Shown here: positions 43,025 through 51,526 of the stretch, one piece after another | Layout: every line of letters begins with the position of its first letter | Numbering within the stretch: the first letter of the stretch is position 1 | From: Streptomyces qinglanensis | GTDB taxonomy: Bacteria > Actinomycetota > Actinomycetes > Streptomycetales > Streptomycetaceae | Reading direction: 5' to 3' | Length of the DNA stretch: 64,000 bases | Assembly (NCBI RefSeq): GCF_900111245.1 | Contig: NZ_FOGO01000011.1 | Coordinates: 186,001 to 250,000, forward strand | Program-made: the position numbers and the translations under genes | The notes under the pieces: model-generated | Told to the model about the DNA's origin: nothing | Databases searched by the model: none | The model's input: only the letters and a program-made list of their open reading frames with translations

Positions 43025-45167
43025 CCAACTGCTCCCGGACTCGGCGGACTATCAGATCGGCGGTCAGCTCCGCGCTGCGGCCGGTGCCCTGGGCGGCGAG
43101 CGGACCGGGGAGGCGGTGGTAGGGCTCGTACGGTGCGGAGCGTGCCGCGCCGGGTACGGGCAGGCACAGCAGCCGCGTCGCCACGGTCTCGGCGGCCCGC
43201 GCGGGCGGTGAGCCGCCCGTCGGCAGGGCGGCACGGCAGTCGGCGCAGAGCGGGCGGGGCCGTGGCGCGCCGGTCTCACCGGGGAGTTTCAGCCGCCCGG
43301 TCGCGGACGCGGGTCCGTGCAGCGGGTCGAGGGTGCACAGCCGGATCCGGTCGGTGCCACGGGCCCGGGGTCCGGCGCCCCGAGCCGGGTGTCCGGTGCC
43401 GCGGCCCGGGGGTCCGGTGCCGCGCTCCAGCAGGGCGCGGCCGGTGCGGATCAACGCGAGACCGGCGGCGAGGGTGGGCGCGTCGGCGGCGGCGTCCACC
43501 CGGTTGTCGCCCTCCTGGTCGAGGAGGAGGGTCGCGGCGTCGAGGCAGTCCCAGACCTGGGCGCGCACCGCGTCGGGCAGTCTGTCCGAGGCCGCTTCGA
43601 ACGCGTCGTTCAGCGCGCCGAGTTCCTGCCGTGCCGTCCGGCGCAGCCGCCCGGCCGGGAGGCGCGCGGGGAGCTGCGGCGGGGGACCGTCCGCGCCGCT
43701 CACGCGGGCGGCGGCGGATGCGGGCCGGATCGCGCTGCGTATCCGTCCGGCGGCGGCGAGACCGGCGGCCGTCACCCCGAAGGCGGCAGCGGCACCGACC
43801 ACCCCCATCAGCAGTCCGGGCGCGAAGTCCCCCGCATAGAGCGAGGGCAGTACGTCCTCGGTCACCGCGTCGTCCGCAGCCGGCGGTTCCAGGTAGGGGC
43901 GTCCGGGCGGGGCCTGCGGGGCGCGGCCGACGGCCCGGAGCGCGCTGTCCAGCCGCTGGTAGAGCCCCTCGCCCGCGGAGTCCTCCGTGCCGTCCCCGCC
44001 GAAGCGCAGGTCCTCCGTGGCGTCCTGGAGCGCCGCGCTGTCCAGTCGGGCGCCGTGGTTGACGAGTTCGAGCTCACCGTTCCCGGAGGCGTCCGCGATC
44101 ATGTAGAGGCCGTCGCCGTCCTTCCCCAGCCGGCCCCGCAGCCGCTCGTGCAGCCGCTGGGCGAGGCGTGCGCCGTCCCCGGCCGACTCGTCCGCGGTGA
44201 CGAGGGGGACGACGGCGACCCGGACCGGAACGTCCAGGCGCGCCACCCGCTCCCGCAGCCGGTCGAGTTGAGTCCGGCTCAGCAGCCCGGCTGCGAGCGG
44301 GTCGACGTAGACGGGGTCGGCGCGCAGCCCCTCGGCGACCCGCACGGTCCTGGCGCGCAGGTCGGCGGCGGTGGGCGGCTGGTCGGCGTCCGAGCGGGTG
44401 TCGTCGAGGACGAGCGGCGCACCGGCGCCGACCACCAGGGCCGCCCCGGCGGCGACGGGCACCAGCAGCCGGAGCCGCGGCCCCTTCCCGCCCCGCAGGC
44501 GCCGGATGTACCAGCCGGTGGCGACCAGGAACACCGGTACCCCGGTGAGCAGGATGCCGGTGAGGAAGCCCTGGTTCTCGCGGTCGGTGCGGCCGGTGTG
44601 GAGCTTGTCCGGCTCCTCCCCGGCCCGGCTCGCCGCCAGTCCCCGCGCGGCGCGCCGCACCGCGTCGCCGGACCGCAGCACCTCGACGAAGTGCCGGAAC
44701 GTCTCCAGGGTGCCCGCGTCGTAGGGCAGTTCGAAAGTGGTCGCCATGGCCGCGTCCCGGGCCGGTACGTCCACCCCGAACGTCTCGGTGCGCGGGCTCC
44801 CGCCGTCCTCGCCGAGCAGGACGTAGAGCCCGTCCTTGCCGAGCCGGTCGTGCACGGCCGCCAGCAGTCCCACGTCACGCGCGGCCCCGGACCCGGGCAG
44901 CACCAGCACGTACGTCGGCACGCCGGTGCGCTTCGCCGCCTCCGCGAAGGCGGGCCGGGCGGAGAGCGGGTTGGTGCGCGGAAGCTGGTCGGAGAGGTGG
45001 ACGGGGTTCTCGCGCAACTGCTCGGCCAGGTAGACGGCGGGCGGCGCCGGTCCGTCCGCGGCCGCCGCGGCCCCGGTGGCCGGCCCCAGCCCGGCTGCTG
45101 CCGCCGCCAGCAGCACGGCTGCGCTCCGCACCCGCCACCGCGCGCGGTGTCCCACCCTCCTGGCCAT
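43014..45167 (-). CDS. Membrane protein with two tandem copies of an outer domain
   Basis: 717 residues. Signal peptide, then a first outer domain (YLAEQLRENPVHLSDQLPRT; VPTYVLVLPGSG), a membrane helix near 215-235, another near 245-265, and a second outer domain (VAEGLRADPVYVDPLAAGLL; VPVRVAVVPLVTADES). Another helix near 470-495 precedes a cytoplasmic region with LCTLDPLHGP and the CADC pair. The two outer domains resemble each other and the domain of the downstream gene, so there are three copies in two genes. ATG 45167 has GGGGGA upstream. No known family; the CxxC pairs suggest a small metal site. Confidence 0.75.
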   Translation of the reverse strand: MARRVGHRARWRVRSAAVLLAAAAAGLGPATGAAAAADGPAPPAVYLAEQLRENPVHLSDQLPRTNPLSARPAFAEAAKRTGVPTYVLVLPGSGAARDVGLLAAVHDRLGKDGLYVLLGEDGGSPRTETFGVDVPARDAAMATTFELPYDAGTLETFRHFVEVLRSGDAVRRAARGLAASRAGEEPDKLHTGRTDRENQGFLTGILLTGVPVFLVATGWYIRRLRGGKGPRLRLLVPVAAGAALVVGAGAPLVLDDTRSDADQPPTAADLRARTVRVAEGLRADPVYVDPLAAGLLSRTQLDRLRERVARLDVPVRVAVVPLVTADESAGDGARLAQRLHERLRGRLGKDGDGLYMIADASGNGELELVNHGARLDSAALQDATEDLRFGGDGTEDSAGEGLYQRLDSALRAVGRAPQAPPGRPYLEPPAADDAVTEDVLPSLYAGDFAPGLLMGVVGAAAAFGVTAAGLAAAGRIRSAIRPASAAARVSGADGPPPQLPARLPAGRLRRTARQELGALNDAFEAASDRLPDAVRAQVWDCLDAATLLLDQEGDNRVDAAADAPTLAAGLALIRTGRALLERGTGPPGRGTGHPARGAGPRARGTDRIRLCTLDPLHGPASATGRLKLPGETGAPRPRPLCADCRAALPTGGSPPARAAETVATRLLCLPVPGAARSAPYEPYHRLPGPLAAQGTGRSAELTADLIVRRVREQLGVH

Positions 45168-45393
45168 CCGCGTCCCCCGCTTCCGACACCCTCTCCGGCC
45201 CGCACCATCCTGCCGGGTGACGCACCGTGAGCACATCCGCCTCACGCGTACACCCGTTCGCATCCGACACCAGAGGGCTCTCCCGCAGGGCTCGGCGCAT
45301 CACTCGGCGCATCCGCCGTACGACTGCGTCAGCCGTACGGCTCGTCAGCCGTCGGCGCTCCGGCACGAGGCACGGCGACGGTCCGGAGCGCCG

Positions 45394-45651
45394 TCACGCG
45401 CGCTCGAACCGCCACCGGTGCACCGGGCGGGCGGACAGCTCCGGCGGAGGGTCGGGCAGTTCGGGGACGTCGGCGTCGTATCCGCCGGTCCAGCAGGTGA
45501 TGACCAGGACCCGGTCGCCGGGGGCCGTGAAGTGTTCGCGGCGTTCGCAGCGGGCGTCCGCGGGCAGTTCCCGGCCGCGGACCCAGGAGAGCAGGTCGGG
45601 CCCGCGGCCGGGAGCGGCTTTGGCCTCCCACATGAGAGCGACGGTGGGCAT
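45394..45651 (-). CDS. Small conserved protein downstream of tsaD, 85 aa
   Basis: Its ATG overlaps the tsaD stop as TGATG, so it is co-translated with tsaD. It has the layout of a small ferredoxin-like-fold monomer (MPTVALMWEAKAAPGRGPDL; VLVITCWTGGYD; HRWRFERA). No function is known to me. Confidence 0.7.
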   Translation of the reverse strand: MPTVALMWEAKAAPGRGPDLLSWVRGRELPADARCERREHFTAPGDRVLVITCWTGGYDADVPELPDPPPELSARPVHRWRFERA

Positions 45652-46787
45652 CAGGCGTAGAGGTTCTTCCTGCTCAGCTCGTGCACGTGGTCGTGGTCGT
45701 GATCGTCGTGGTCATGGTCGTGGTCGTGGTCCGAGGCCGCCGACGGGTCCGGCACGTGCGGTTCCGTCACCGGGAGCGAGGAGTCCGCGGGCAGGTCCCA
45801 GGCGGAGGCGGCGCGGTTGCGGGCCACCATCTCGGCGCCGAGCGCCGCCACCATGGCGCCGTTGTCGGTGCACAGCTTGGGCCGGGGCACCCGCAGCGTG
45901 ATGCCCGCATCCGCGCACCGCTCCTCGGCCATGGCCCGCAGCCGGGAGTTGGCCGCGACCCCGCCGCCGATCATCAGGTGGTCCACGCCCTCGTCCCGGC
46001 AGGCGCGCAGGGCCTTGCGGGTCAGCACATCGGTGACGGCCTCCTGGAAGGAGGCGGCGACGTGGGCGACGGGCACCTCCTCGCCCGCGTTCCGCTTCGC
46101 CTCGATCCAGCGGGCGACGGCCGTCTTGAGGCCGGAGAAGGAGAAGTCGTAGGGCGCGTCGCGCGGTCCGGTCAGCCCGCGCGGGAAAGCGATGGCCGCC
46201 GGGTCGCCCTCCTTCGCGTACTTGTCGATCACCGGGCCGCCGGGGAAGCCGAGGTTGAGCACCCGGGCGACCTTGTCGAACGCCTCGCCCGCCGCGTCGT
46301 CGATGGTGGAGCCCAGCGGCCGGACGTCGGCGGTGATGTCGGGCGCCAGCAGCAGCGACGAGTGGCCGCCGGAGACCAGCAGCGCCATCGTGGGCTCGGG
46401 CAGCGCGCCGTGTTCGAGCTGGTCGACGCAGATGTGCGAGGCCAGGTGGTTGACGCCGTAGAGCGGCTTGCCCAGCGCGTACGCGTACGCCTTCGCCGCC
46501 GAGACACCGACCAGCAGCGCCCCGGCGAGCCCCGGGCCCGCCGTCACCGCGATGCCGTCGAGGTCGGTGGCGGCGACCCCGGCCTGCTCCAGCGCGCGGT
46601 CGATCGTCGGCACCATCGCCTCCAGGTGCGCCCGGCTGGCGATCTCGGGGACGACGCCGCCGAATCGCGCGTGGGTGTCCACGCTGGAGGCGATGGCGTC
46701 GGCCAGCAGCGTGTGACCGCGCACGATTCCGACGCCGGTCTCGTCGCAGGAGGTCTCGATGCCGAGAACGAGCGGTTCGTCAGCCAT
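45651..46787 (-). CDS. tsaD: tRNA N6-adenosine threonylcarbamoyltransferase TsaD
   Basis: Transfers the threonylcarbamoyl group to A37 of ANN-decoding tRNAs, working with TsaB and TsaE. The N-terminus GIETSCDETGVGIV and the metal-binding HLEAMVP and NHLASHICVDQ are intact, as are SGGHSSLLL, GEAFDKVAR and GGGVAANSRLR. At 378 residues it is about 30 longer than usual because of a C-terminal tail that contains a His/Asp run (DHDHDHDHDDHDHDH) before HELSRKNLYA. Its start overlaps the rimI stop by 8 nt; operon tsaB-rimI-tsaD. Confidence 0.96.
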   Translation of the reverse strand: MADEPLVLGIETSCDETGVGIVRGHTLLADAIASSVDTHARFGGVVPEIASRAHLEAMVPTIDRALEQAGVAATDLDGIAVTAGPGLAGALLVGVSAAKAYAYALGKPLYGVNHLASHICVDQLEHGALPEPTMALLVSGGHSSLLLAPDITADVRPLGSTIDDAAGEAFDKVARVLNLGFPGGPVIDKYAKEGDPAAIAFPRGLTGPRDAPYDFSFSGLKTAVARWIEAKRNAGEEVPVAHVAASFQEAVTDVLTRKALRACRDEGVDHLMIGGGVAANSRLRAMAEERCADAGITLRVPRPKLCTDNGAMVAALGAEMVARNRAASAWDLPADSSLPVTEPHVPDPSAASDHDHDHDHDDHDHDHVHELSRKNLYA

Positions 46788-47502
46788 GGCTCTTCGTTCC
46801 TTGGTGCGGATGGGGGTCGGGGTGCGGAAGGGTGTTCGCGGGGGCGTCCCCCGAGGTGTCGGCAGCGGCCGCGTACACGGCGGGGTCGGCCAGCCGCATC
46901 ACCAGCGCGTCGGTACCGGTGGGCTGGTAGTAGCCGCGCCGGATGCCGATGGGCACGAAGCCGAAGCGCTCGTACAGGCGCTGCGCGGGCGCGTTGTCCA
47001 CCCGCACCTCGAGCAGCACCTCCGCGCACTCGAAGTCCGTGGCGGCCTGCAGCAGCGCCCGCAGCAGCCGCGCGCCGAGGCCGGTGCCCCGGTGGCCGGG
47101 CAGCACGCCGATGGTCTGGATGTCCCCGGTGCCGCCGACGGCCGCCAGGCCGCCGTAGCCGACGAGGCTGCCCGCAGGACCGGCCGCCGCGCCCGGGGAC
47201 AGGGCCGCGTCCTCCGCGACCAGGTAGCGCCGGGTGGCGTCCGCTCCCCGCGCGTACGCCAGCTCGGACCAGAACATCCCGGCCGACCAGGCGTCCTCCG
47301 GGAAGAGCTGCTGCTCCAGCGCGAGCACGGGCTCGATGTCCCACCAGCGCATCTCGCGCAGTCCGACGCGGCTCTCCCCGCCCTCCGGGCCCTCCGCCCG
47401 CGCGGGGCCGAAGCCGTGGTCGGCGGCTTGGCCGGGGGCTTGGGCTGCTGCTTGGTCTGCGGCTCGGTCTGCAGCGTGGTCGGCTTGGTCGGCGGCGCTC
47501 AC
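46780..47502 (-). CDS. rimI: Ribosomal-protein/N-terminal acetyltransferase RimI-type (GNAT)
   Basis: 240 residues. The acetyltransferase domain is in the C-terminal ~150: REMRWWDIEPVLALEQQLFP, the CoA site GVLPGHRGTGLGARLL, and EVRVDNAPAQRLYERFGF, typical of RimI, which acetylates the N-terminus of S18 in E. coli. The first ~50 residues are an Ala/Asp/Gln-rich low-complexity head from a short DNA repeat. GTG 47502 overlaps the tsaB stop (GTGA). The tsaB-rimI-tsaD order is a well-known operon. Confidence 0.92.
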   Translation of the reverse strand: MSAADQADHAADRAADQAAAQAPGQAADHGFGPARAEGPEGGESRVGLREMRWWDIEPVLALEQQLFPEDAWSAGMFWSELAYARGADATRRYLVAEDAALSPGAAAGPAGSLVGYGGLAAVGGTGDIQTIGVLPGHRGTGLGARLLRALLQAATDFECAEVLLEVRVDNAPAQRLYERFGFVPIGIRRGYYQPTGTDALVMRLADPAVYAAAADTSGDAPANTLPHPDPHPHQGTKSHG

Positions 47503-48173
47503 CGCGGGGTGACCACCTTGTAGTTGGCGGGCACCTGCGCGTCGGGCCGCCGCAGATACAGCGGACGGGGCGGCAGCAGCTCCTCGCCACGCGCCAGCCG
47601 TTCGGCCGCGAGCCGGGCGAGCGCGGCGGCCGACTGATCGGCGGGCAGGTCGTGGCGTACGCCCCGGAAGACCGACTCGTACAGCACCGCGCCCGCGCCG
47701 ACCGCGGGCAGGGCACCGATCCCCTCCTCGCGGGCCTCGATCTCCGCGGGCCGGTCCACCGCCGGGTCGGTGCTGCGGGTGCGCGCGTCGGCGTACCGGG
47801 CCCAGTAGACCTCCTTGCGGCGCGCGTCGGTCGCGACGACGAACGGCTCCGCCAGGCCCGAGGCGTACGCGATGCCGTCGAGCGTGCACACGCCGTGCAC
47901 CCGCTGGCCCAGCGCCGCCGCGAACGCCTCCGCGGTCGCCAGGCCGACCCGCAGCCCGGTGTAGGGGCCCGGTCCGACGCCGACCACCACGTCGGTGACC
48001 TCGGCCAGCTTCCGGCCGGCCTCCGCCAGCACCGCGTCCACGCAGGGCAGCAGCAGTTCGCCGTGGCGGCGGGCGTCGACCTGATGGGCGGAGGCGAGCG
48101 TGCGGTCGCCGTCCGCGTCGTGGAGTGCGACGGTGACGGCGGGTGTGGCGGTATCCAGCGCGAGCATCAACAC
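47499..48173 (-). CDS. tsaB: t6A complex subunit TsaB
   Basis: 224-residue inactive TsaD paralogue that activates TsaD in t6A synthesis. Family start LALDTATPAVTVAL and GVGPGPYTGLRVGLATAEAF are clear; the C-terminal half diverges as usual. It starts with GTG 48173 followed by TTG-ATG, so the exact start could be two codons later. First gene of the operon with rimI and tsaD. Confidence 0.94.
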   Translation of the reverse strand: MLMLALDTATPAVTVALHDADGDRTLASAHQVDARRHGELLLPCVDAVLAEAGRKLAEVTDVVVGVGPGPYTGLRVGLATAEAFAAALGQRVHGVCTLDGIAYASGLAEPFVVATDARRKEVYWARYADARTRSTDPAVDRPAEIEAREEGIGALPAVGAGAVLYESVFRGVRHDLPADQSAAALARLAAERLARGEELLPPRPLYLRRPDAQVPANYKVVTPR

Positions 48174-48313
48174 CCGACCAGCCTACGGCGCCCGCGCGGC
48201 CCGCTCTCACCCGCGCGGGCCCGCCATCCCCTGCCCGGCGGCCGGGCAGGGCCGTACACCGGAGGTCTCCGCCCGGTGACGCGCCGGTGACGCATCGGTG
48301 CGTCACCGGCGCG

Positions 48314-50092
48314 TCACCGGCGCGGAACCAGGTGCTTCACCGGGTGCGTCGTCGCGTTCCCGCGCCCTTCGGCACGGTTCCCGCGCCCGTCGGCGCCTCC
48401 GTGCACCCCGGCGTCCTGCCGGTGGTCGCGGGCTTCTCCCCGCGCACTGTTCCCCTCGCCGGTCCCCGCGTTGCCCTTCGCGTCGGTCCTCGCGTTGCCC
48501 TCCGCGTCGGTCCTCGCGTTGCCCTTCCCCTCGTCGATCCCCTCGTCGATCCCCTCATCGTTCCGCTCGTCCTTCCGCTCGTCCTTCCGCTCGTCGTTGC
48601 CCCCGCTGTTTCCCTCGTTCGTGGCTCCCTCGCCGAACGGGACATCGGAGCCGGTCAGCTCGGCGCGGATGCCCTCCTTGGCCACCGAGATGCCGCGCAA
48701 CCGCACGTCACCGGGCAGCTCGGGCAGCGTGACGCGAAGGGCGAGCTTGTCCGCGAGCTTCGGCTCCTCGATCTTCTTGAGGGCCGCCACCAGGGCCGGA
48801 TCGATCCCCGCCTTCTCCAGCAGCTTCGGATGCCGCACGGCGACATCGAGCAGGTTGAGCCGCATCACCTTGTCCACGAAGTCCGGTGTCCCCGTCACCC
48901 GGCTCAGCTCCCGGTCGCTGTGCCGAGCCTGACGCGCCTGCTCGGGCGTCATGCCGAACCGCCGCGCGATGGACCGCACCCCGAACAGGGCCCGCGCCTT
49001 GTCGCGGTCGTGCCGGATGCGCTCGGCCAGCGGACGGGAGAGCCGCAGTCCCGCGTCCTCGCCGGTGCCCGGGGTGAAGCTGAACAGCTTGGGGACGACC
49101 AGCCGCATGTCGTCCACCGTGGTGCCCACACCGTGATCGCCGGTACGGGCGAGGTGGGCGCGGGCCCGCACCTTGACCTCGGTGCCCGCGACGGGCAGGT
49201 CGCCCGCCGCCAGCACGGTGTGCGGACCGCCCGGGGTGAACGACACCTGCGAGGTGCCCAGTTCACGGTCCAGGTCGTCGAAGTCGAGCAGCACGTCGCC
49301 CTTCATCCGGCCGAGCACCGCGCCGCGCACGGACGAGGGCGCGTCACCGATGATCCGCACATCCTCGACCCGGCCGCTGACCTGGGCCACCGAGACCCGG
49401 CCCGCGGGCACATCGGGAATCGCCACCTCCACGTCGTCCAGCCGGTTCCGCGCCACCTGGGTGAGGAAGGGGAAGCCGTTGATGTGCACTTCGGGGCGGG
49501 CGTGCAGCTTCAGCGCGCTCTGGACCTGGTCGGCGGCCTTGCCCTCGGCGTAGAGCGCCGCCCAGCGGTCGGCGACCCCGAGGAAGGCCAGCAGCGCGCA
49601 GCAGGCGACGCCGAGCTTGACGGTGCGGGACAGCCGGGAGCGGCGACGCCTGCGGACGGCCCGCAGATATGGCATCCGGTCCTCGTAGGCGGGCTCGTCG
49701 TAGTCGGAGCGCAGGCCGAGGCCCCGCAGTCCGCCCTCGTACGGTTCCTCGGACCCGGGGTCCGCCGCGGCGGACCCCGCCACGCCGTACCCGCCGTACC
49801 CGCCCTGCCCGCCGTCCGCGCTCCCCGTACCGTCCCCGAGCGCCTCGTACGGGTTGGGGGCGGGGGTGGCGGGCGGAGCGGTGTCCGCCGGGGCCAGCGA
49901 CGCCAGTTCGTCGTAGGGGTTGGCCGGAGCGTGGGGGTGCTCCGGACCGCCGTCCCGTCCCTGGAGGCCGCTCCCGCCCCGGCCGGCCGGGGACCGGTCC
50001 CGGTGCACCCGGAACTCGCCCTGCTGGTCCTGGGGTTCGGGAACTTTCGGTAGGGGGGTTGTGGAGTTTGTCGATGAACCGTGGGGGGTCAT
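48314..50092 (-). CDS. DUF2993 (LmeA-type lipid-binding) membrane protein
   Basis: 592 residues. A long disordered, Pro/Gly-rich cytoplasmic head (1-150) includes ANPYDELASLAPAD and PNPYEALGDG repeats. A basic stretch (RAVRRRRRSRLSRTVK) and a membrane helix near 160-180 follow, then the DUF2993 domain outside (ADQVQSALKLHARPEVHING; FPFLTQVARNRLDDVEVAIP; SFTPGGPHTVLAAG). In mycobacteria LmeA binds phospholipid and aids lipomannan synthesis. The C-terminal ~110 residues are charged repeats (NDERKDERKDERNDEG, NARTDAEG, NARTDAKG) from a minisatellite. ATG 50092 chosen; the ribosome-binding site is weak. Confidence 0.85.
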   Translation of the reverse strand: MTPHGSSTNSTTPLPKVPEPQDQQGEFRVHRDRSPAGRGGSGLQGRDGGPEHPHAPANPYDELASLAPADTAPPATPAPNPYEALGDGTGSADGGQGGYGGYGVAGSAAADPGSEEPYEGGLRGLGLRSDYDEPAYEDRMPYLRAVRRRRRSRLSRTVKLGVACCALLAFLGVADRWAALYAEGKAADQVQSALKLHARPEVHINGFPFLTQVARNRLDDVEVAIPDVPAGRVSVAQVSGRVEDVRIIGDAPSSVRGAVLGRMKGDVLLDFDDLDRELGTSQVSFTPGGPHTVLAAGDLPVAGTEVKVRARAHLARTGDHGVGTTVDDMRLVVPKLFSFTPGTGEDAGLRLSRPLAERIRHDRDKARALFGVRSIARRFGMTPEQARQARHSDRELSRVTGTPDFVDKVMRLNLLDVAVRHPKLLEKAGIDPALVAALKKIEEPKLADKLALRVTLPELPGDVRLRGISVAKEGIRAELTGSDVPFGEGATNEGNSGGNDERKDERKDERNDEGIDEGIDEGKGNARTDAEGNARTDAKGNAGTGEGNSARGEARDHRQDAGVHGGADGRGNRAEGRGNATTHPVKHLVPRR

Positions 50093-50446
50093 CGGCTCAT
50101 GCGAACACAAGCGCGGACGTTACTCCAAGTTCCTCCCTCCACCGCCCAGCGTTCCTCCCTCCACCGCCCAGCGTTCCTCCCTCCGCCGCCCAGTGCTCCT
50201 CCCTCCGCCGCCCAGCGTTCCTCCCCGCATCGCCCAGCGGCTCCTCCTCCCCCTCGCCCGGCGTTCCTCCCTCCGCTGTCCCGCGCTGCTCCCTGCCCCT
50301 CTTCGACCGCTGCCCACCGGCCCTGTGCTCCGCCCCGAACCGTGCGCGGCGCACCTGCTGCTACCGTCGACCCGAAGTCGGCTCCCGGACGGGTCGGACG
50401 GCAGTCCGCCGCAGGAGCACGCGGGCAGGAGAGGTGGCAGCGCACG
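50093..50446. other. Divergent intergenic region with minisatellite, 354 bp
   Basis: Most of it (about 50130-50300) is a tandem repeat. The remainder should hold the promoters of the DUF2993 gene and the gene at 50447. No separate gene was seen. Confidence 0.5.
50130..50300. repeat. About 22-bp minisatellite, seven or more copies
   Basis: Unit TTCCTCCCTCCACCGCCCAGCG with a few changes per copy, degenerate at the right end. Located between divergent genes. Confidence 0.85.
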
Positions 50447-51019
50447 GTGGCACGCAGCAGCGGCAGCAGCGCCGGGGTGATCGTGGCCGGGCTGACGGCG
50501 GCGGCACTCGCCGTGGTCGGCTTCTTCGCATACCAGGCGTCGGCCGCCCAGGACCGCGCCGAGAAGCCGTCCGCCACGAAGTCGGCCAAGCCCTCCCCCG
50601 GCGCCTCGGACGGGAAGAACCGCACCCCCGCCGAGGACACCGCGCTGCCCGGCGACTCCGGCCACGGCCATCGCGTCGTCTACGCGCTGAAGCGGCAGCG
50701 GGTGTGGCTGGTCGGCAAGAACGGCAAGGCCGGCAGGACCTTCGAGGTCTCCCCCAGCACCGTCGACCCCGAACCGGGCGCCTACAAGGTCACCTCGCGC
50801 GCCTCCCATGTGACCGGCTCGGACGGAGTTCCGGTCGAGAACGTGGTGCGGTTCGCCGACGTGGACGGCGTCACGGTCGGCTTCAGTGCGGCACTCGACG
50901 GCTCGACGCCCACGCCGGACGCCTCCCGCAGGACGGGCGGCATCCGCGAGCAGCGCGACGACGGTGAGGCGCTGTGGCTGCACGCGCCCATCGGCACCCG
51001 CGTCGTGGTCGTGCGCTGA
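50447..51019 (+). CDS. Membrane-anchored L,D-transpeptidase-like protein lacking catalytic residues
   Basis: 190 residues: one N-terminal membrane helix (about 9-28), a Lys/Pro/Ser linker, and from residue 75 a domain resembling YkuD L,D-transpeptidases: HRVVYALKRQRVWLV, EPGAYKVTSRASHV, VRFADVDGVTVGF, and the final IGTRVVVV strand. In active enzymes the end reads SHGCIR and a His follows GF; here they read RTGGIRE (Gly165 at the Cys position) and GFSAAL. It should therefore not crosslink peptidoglycan, but may bind it. The family call is by eye. GTG 50447 is used; the ribosome-binding site (AGGAGAGG) is somewhat far, about 13 bases. Confidence 0.65.
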   Translation: MARSSGSSAGVIVAGLTAAALAVVGFFAYQASAAQDRAEKPSATKSAKPSPGASDGKNRTPAEDTALPGDSGHGHRVVYALKRQRVWLVGKNGKAGRTFEVSPSTVDPEPGAYKVTSRASHVTGSDGVPVENVVRFADVDGVTVGFSAALDGSTPTPDASRRTGGIREQRDDGEALWLHAPIGTRVVVVR

Positions 51020-51130
51020 CGCCGCACGCCTCCGGCACCCTCCGACGTTGCCGGGCACCGGGCCCGTGACGTACGGCTGCGGTGCTCCGGGCTCCCCGGA
51101 TACGCTCTCGGCGCTCGCGAGGCGCAGCCC

Positions 51131-51376
51131 TCAGCGGCGCCCGGAAGGCGCCTGCCCGGAACCGGAAGGTGCGCGCCCGGCCGGGGCGGCCTCCTCGTCC
51201 GGAGTCCCGGTGTCCGACGGCGGGCTGGAGACGGCGGCCGCGGCGGCGCAGGACGCGAGCAGTTCACTCATGGGCGGCGTGCCGTGCGGGGTGTGTCCAC
51301 CGGCGGACGCCGACTCGTCCCGCGCAGGCGCGTGCGGCGCCCGCGCCGCTCGCTGCTGAGGCTGCTGTGCGGTCAT
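51131..51376 (-). CDS. Small conserved protein with possible iron-box upstream, 81 aa
   Basis: ATG 51376 has a strong GGAGGAG. The only ordered part seems to be HTPHGTPPMSELLASCAAAA, a segment I associate with a short Streptomyces protein encoded near tsaE; the rest is Ala/Pro/Gly/Ser-rich. One Cys. Function unknown. A TTAGG-CATA-CCTAA inverted repeat lies 32 bp upstream of the ATG, so iron regulation is possible. Confidence 0.6.
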   Translation of the reverse strand: MTAQQPQQRAARAPHAPARDESASAGGHTPHGTPPMSELLASCAAAAAVSSPPSDTGTPDEEAAPAGRAPSGSGQAPSGRR

Positions 51377-51407
51377 GGCTCCTCCAGGGGCGTCGGCACG
51401 GTGGCAC

Positions 51408-51421
51408 TTAGGCATACCTAA
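51408..51421. promoter_or_regulatory. Iron-box-like inverted repeat
   Basis: TTAGGCATACCTAA matches 12 of 14 positions of the inner part of the DmdR/IdeR consensus (TTAGGCTAACCTAA), but the outer five bases of the 19-bp consensus do not match. Located upstream of the gene at 51131. Confidence 0.4.
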
Positions 51422-51526
51422 CCGTGCTCTCACCTCCCATGGGACCACGGCCCGCGCCGACCGCGCAACATCTTGCCGACACCGTGTCGGCACACCTGGG
51501 GGGGGCCGGAACCGGGCGCCGGACGG

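Noticed and set aside
45681..48290. Long plus-strand frame opposite tsaD, rimI and tsaB
   Set aside because: Shadow of a conserved operon; the translation starts with Val-rich sequence mirroring the His/Asp codons of TsaD.
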